Both the position numbers and the translations under genes were made by a program. From NCBI GenBank assembly GCA_021443625.1, contig JABUTP010000023.1:33993-41708 (forward strand): 7,716 nt of DNA. Reading direction: 5' to 3'. Each line of letters starts with the position of its first letter. Position 1 is the stretch's first letter. This stretch comes from Bacteroidales bacterium. GTDB lineage: Bacteria; Bacteroidota; Bacteroidia; Bacteroidales; UBA932. A model generated the notes under the pieces. It did not search any database. It had not been told where the DNA came from and saw only the letters and a list, made by a program, of their open reading frames with translations. Of the stretch, positions 6,655 through 7,716 are shown one piece after another.

Positions 6655-6675
6655 ATCGTTACGCGTTTTGCAAGG

Positions 6676-6706
6676 CAAAGTTATGAATTATTTATCCAAA
6701 TGCAAA
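6676..6706 (-). promoter_or_regulatory. Bacteroides-type sigma-ABfr promoter for the his operon
   Basis: On the minus strand TTTG at 6706-6703 (-33 box) is separated by 19 bases from TAACTTTG at 6683-6676, a full match to the -7 consensus TAnnTTTG. Transcription would start near 6670, giving a 5' leader of about 15 bases before the leader-peptide ATG and an attenuated RNA of roughly 145-150 bases. The -33 box lies inside the last codons of the upstream glycoside hydrolase gene. A second TTTG at 6700-6697 is too close (13 bases). No experimental start is known. Confidence 0.8.
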
Positions 6707-7716
6707 ATCTTTACGGGGCCCATCAATCCCGAAGGCTGCAGAGGGGAATCGGCTTCCCAGGGATTCACCGTGAGCCAAACCTTGCGGTCGGCCGGTTTGA
6801 GCTGCAAATCGCCGATAATACGGTTCATCCAGTTGTTTGCAACCTCAACCTCGATGGAGTTGTTGCCACGCTTCACATAATCGCTTATGCACAGCCGGTA
6901 GGGATGTGTCCAGACGCCTCCGACGTACTTGCCGTTGATTCGTACCTTGGCGGTCACCATCACCATTCCCAAATCGACATAGACATCGCCGTCGGGGATG
7001 GTCTCAAGGGTGAAGTTGTTGCGGTAGGTCACCTTGCCGGAGAAATATTTGATGTCGTTGTCGGCGCTGGTTGTCCAGTCGAAAAGACTGTCGGCCTGAA
7101 CTTTGTCGGCAGGGCCGCGGCGACCGCTCTCAAATGTGAGAGTCCAGGGGGTAGCAATCTCCAAATCCTGGTTCAAGGCGGGATAATTGCTTGCATATTC
7201 CGGCTTGACACCATTTTCACGCATCACGATGAACGAACTTTCGAGGGCTTCCAGTTTCAACGGAACGGTGGTACGTCCATCTTTTACAGAGAACTCGGGG
7301 AGAGCACGAATCTCCCCGGTGAGCGGATTCCACAACTCGACCGATTCGTGCGCCGTGCGGAAGGTGGCATTGAACTCTACCGCCTCGTCCGACTGGTTGG
7401 ACACAAAATATATGTCGCCCGCAGGGAGGGTGCGATGGATGAACAGCAGGTTGTCGGCGTCGGTTTCAAAATCGGGTTCCACAGCCAGGGTCTCGAACAC
7501 CTTCTCAAGCGAAACACCGTCACCGAACACCTGACCGTAGCCATACTGCAGATGATTGCGGCTGCAGTCGCCCCACATTGCCTCTGCCATAGCACTTACC
7601 TGGGCGTCGGCTTCGGGATAATTCTGCAGACTGGGCGAACGCTTGGGTGCGGGGCCCAGAATAACCAGACCGTCCGAAACCATCTGCTTCAACTTGGCGA
7701 GAAGTTCGGGACGCAT
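6688..7716 (-). CDS. GH106 alpha-L-rhamnosidase-like glycoside hydrolase, C-terminal 342 residues, cut by the window edge
   Basis: C-terminal part of a large glycoside hydrolase. The frame is open to the right edge, and the Met at 7716 is almost certainly internal, because such proteins are about 1000 residues and the catalytic module and signal peptide lie outside the window. The visible part starts with a MRPELLAKLKQMVSDG...GPAPKRSPSLQNYPEAD block (1-36) that I associate with GH106 (Glyco_hydro_106). Then come beta-rich segments: HRTLPAGDIYFVSNQS (94-109) and a jelly-roll, GH2-like sugar-binding domain from about 187 to 342. That domain carries VTAKVRINGKYVGGVWTHPYRL, VANNWMNRIIGDLQL and the closing SGLMGPVKIL. 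The likely substrate is a rhamnose-containing polysaccharide such as plant pectin, and the likely location is periplasm or outer surface; both are inferred from family. It has no functional link to his. Its TAA (6690-6688) lies inside the his promoter spacer, and no separate terminator is visible. Confidence 0.8.
   Translation of the reverse strand: MRPELLAKLKQMVSDGLVILGPAPKRSPSLQNYPEADAQVSAMAEAMWGDCSRNHLQYGYGQVFGDGVSLEKVFETLAVEPDFETDADNLLFIHRTLPAGDIYFVSNQSDEAVEFNATFRTAHESVELWNPLTGEIRALPEFSVKDGRTTVPLKLEALESSFIVMRENGVKPEYASNYPALNQDLEIATPWTLTFESGRRGPADKVQADSLFDWTTSADNDIKYFSGKVTYRNNFTLETIPDGDVYVDLGMVMVTAKVRINGKYVGGVWTHPYRLCISDYVKRGNNSIEVEVANNWMNRIIGDLQLKPADRKVWLTVNPWEADSPLQPSGLMGPVKILHLDK

Larger units (their letters stand above)
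1..6670 (-). other. Histidine biosynthesis operon hisL-GDCBHAF-I(E), 3' end outside the window
   Basis: Eight structural genes and a leader run in one direction from the promoter near 6676-6706. Junctions: G/D 6-base gap; D/C ATGA (with the preferred hisC start); C/B 8-base overlap; B/H ATGA; H/A ATGA; A/F 19-base overlap; F/I ATGA. No internal promoter or terminator was noticed. Together with a fused HisIE the set would cover every pathway step, as HisB supplies the phosphatase. The gene order is the same as in E. coli. The single-transcript interpretation is inference from spacing. Confidence 0.88.

Noticed and set aside
6697..6700. Second TTTG as an alternative -33 box
   Set aside because: Only 13 bases from the -7 box, outside the usual 17-23 spacing; the TTTG at 6706-6703 has a 19-base spacer.
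7714..7716. Met at the right edge as a true start of the glycoside hydrolase
   Set aside because: It falls exactly at the window edge, and the MRPELLAKLKQMV block is an internal segment in GH106-like proteins; the catalytic part is missing, so the gene continues outside.
1..7716. Mobile elements, CRISPR arrays, tRNA or rRNA genes
   Set aside because: No transposase or integrase motif, spaced direct repeats, tRNA cloverleaf or rRNA sequence was seen; the window is covered by his genes, their leader and the hydrolase.

Overview
All genes in this window lie on the minus strand. From right to left it contains the 3' part of a large secreted-type glycoside hydrolase gene (GH106 alpha-L-rhamnosidase-like), a short regulatory leader, and a compact histidine biosynthesis operon in the order hisL(leader)-hisG-hisD-hisC-hisB-hisH-hisA-hisF-hisI(E). 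The operon runs off the left edge inside hisI. No gene-free stretch exceeds 300 bases. The only sizeable intergenic region (6511-6687) is almost fully accounted for by promoter, leader peptide and attenuator.

Organism: most likely a member of the Bacteroidetes, probably Bacteroidales. Four things point this way. HisG is the long form and, from memory, closely resembles Bacteroides HisG in length and wording. HisB is the fused phosphatase-dehydratase of the Bacteroidetes type without the zinc cysteines. The promoter matches the Bacteroides -33 TTTG / -7 TAnnTTTG consensus with a 19-base spacer. There are no clear Shine-Dalgarno sequences, and a GH106-type polysaccharide-degrading enzyme sits next door. 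Genus cannot be told from the sequence.

The most interesting part is the 180 bases before hisG. A promoter starts inside the end of the rhamnosidase gene. It is followed by an 18-codon leader peptide (MFAASVAYSHHHHHIPSE) with five consecutive histidine codons. Next comes an intrinsic terminator (8-bp stem, eight U) ending 12 bases before hisG. A segment that begins at the last base of the leader stop codon can pair over 9 bp with the left arm of the terminator, giving an antiterminator. The layout is that of a classic ribosome-mediated his attenuator, built in a Bacteroidetes setting.

Working together: HisG commits PRPP and ATP to the pathway. HisI(E) and HisA process the nucleotide intermediate. 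HisH and HisF form the glutamine-dependent synthase making IGP and AICAR. HisB, HisC and HisD then finish the route to histidine. The genes are tightly packed: four junctions are 4-base ATGA overlaps, two are longer overlaps (8 and 19 bases) and one is a 6-base gap. This suggests a single transcript with translational coupling. Histidine probably controls the route twice, at the attenuator and allosterically at HisG.
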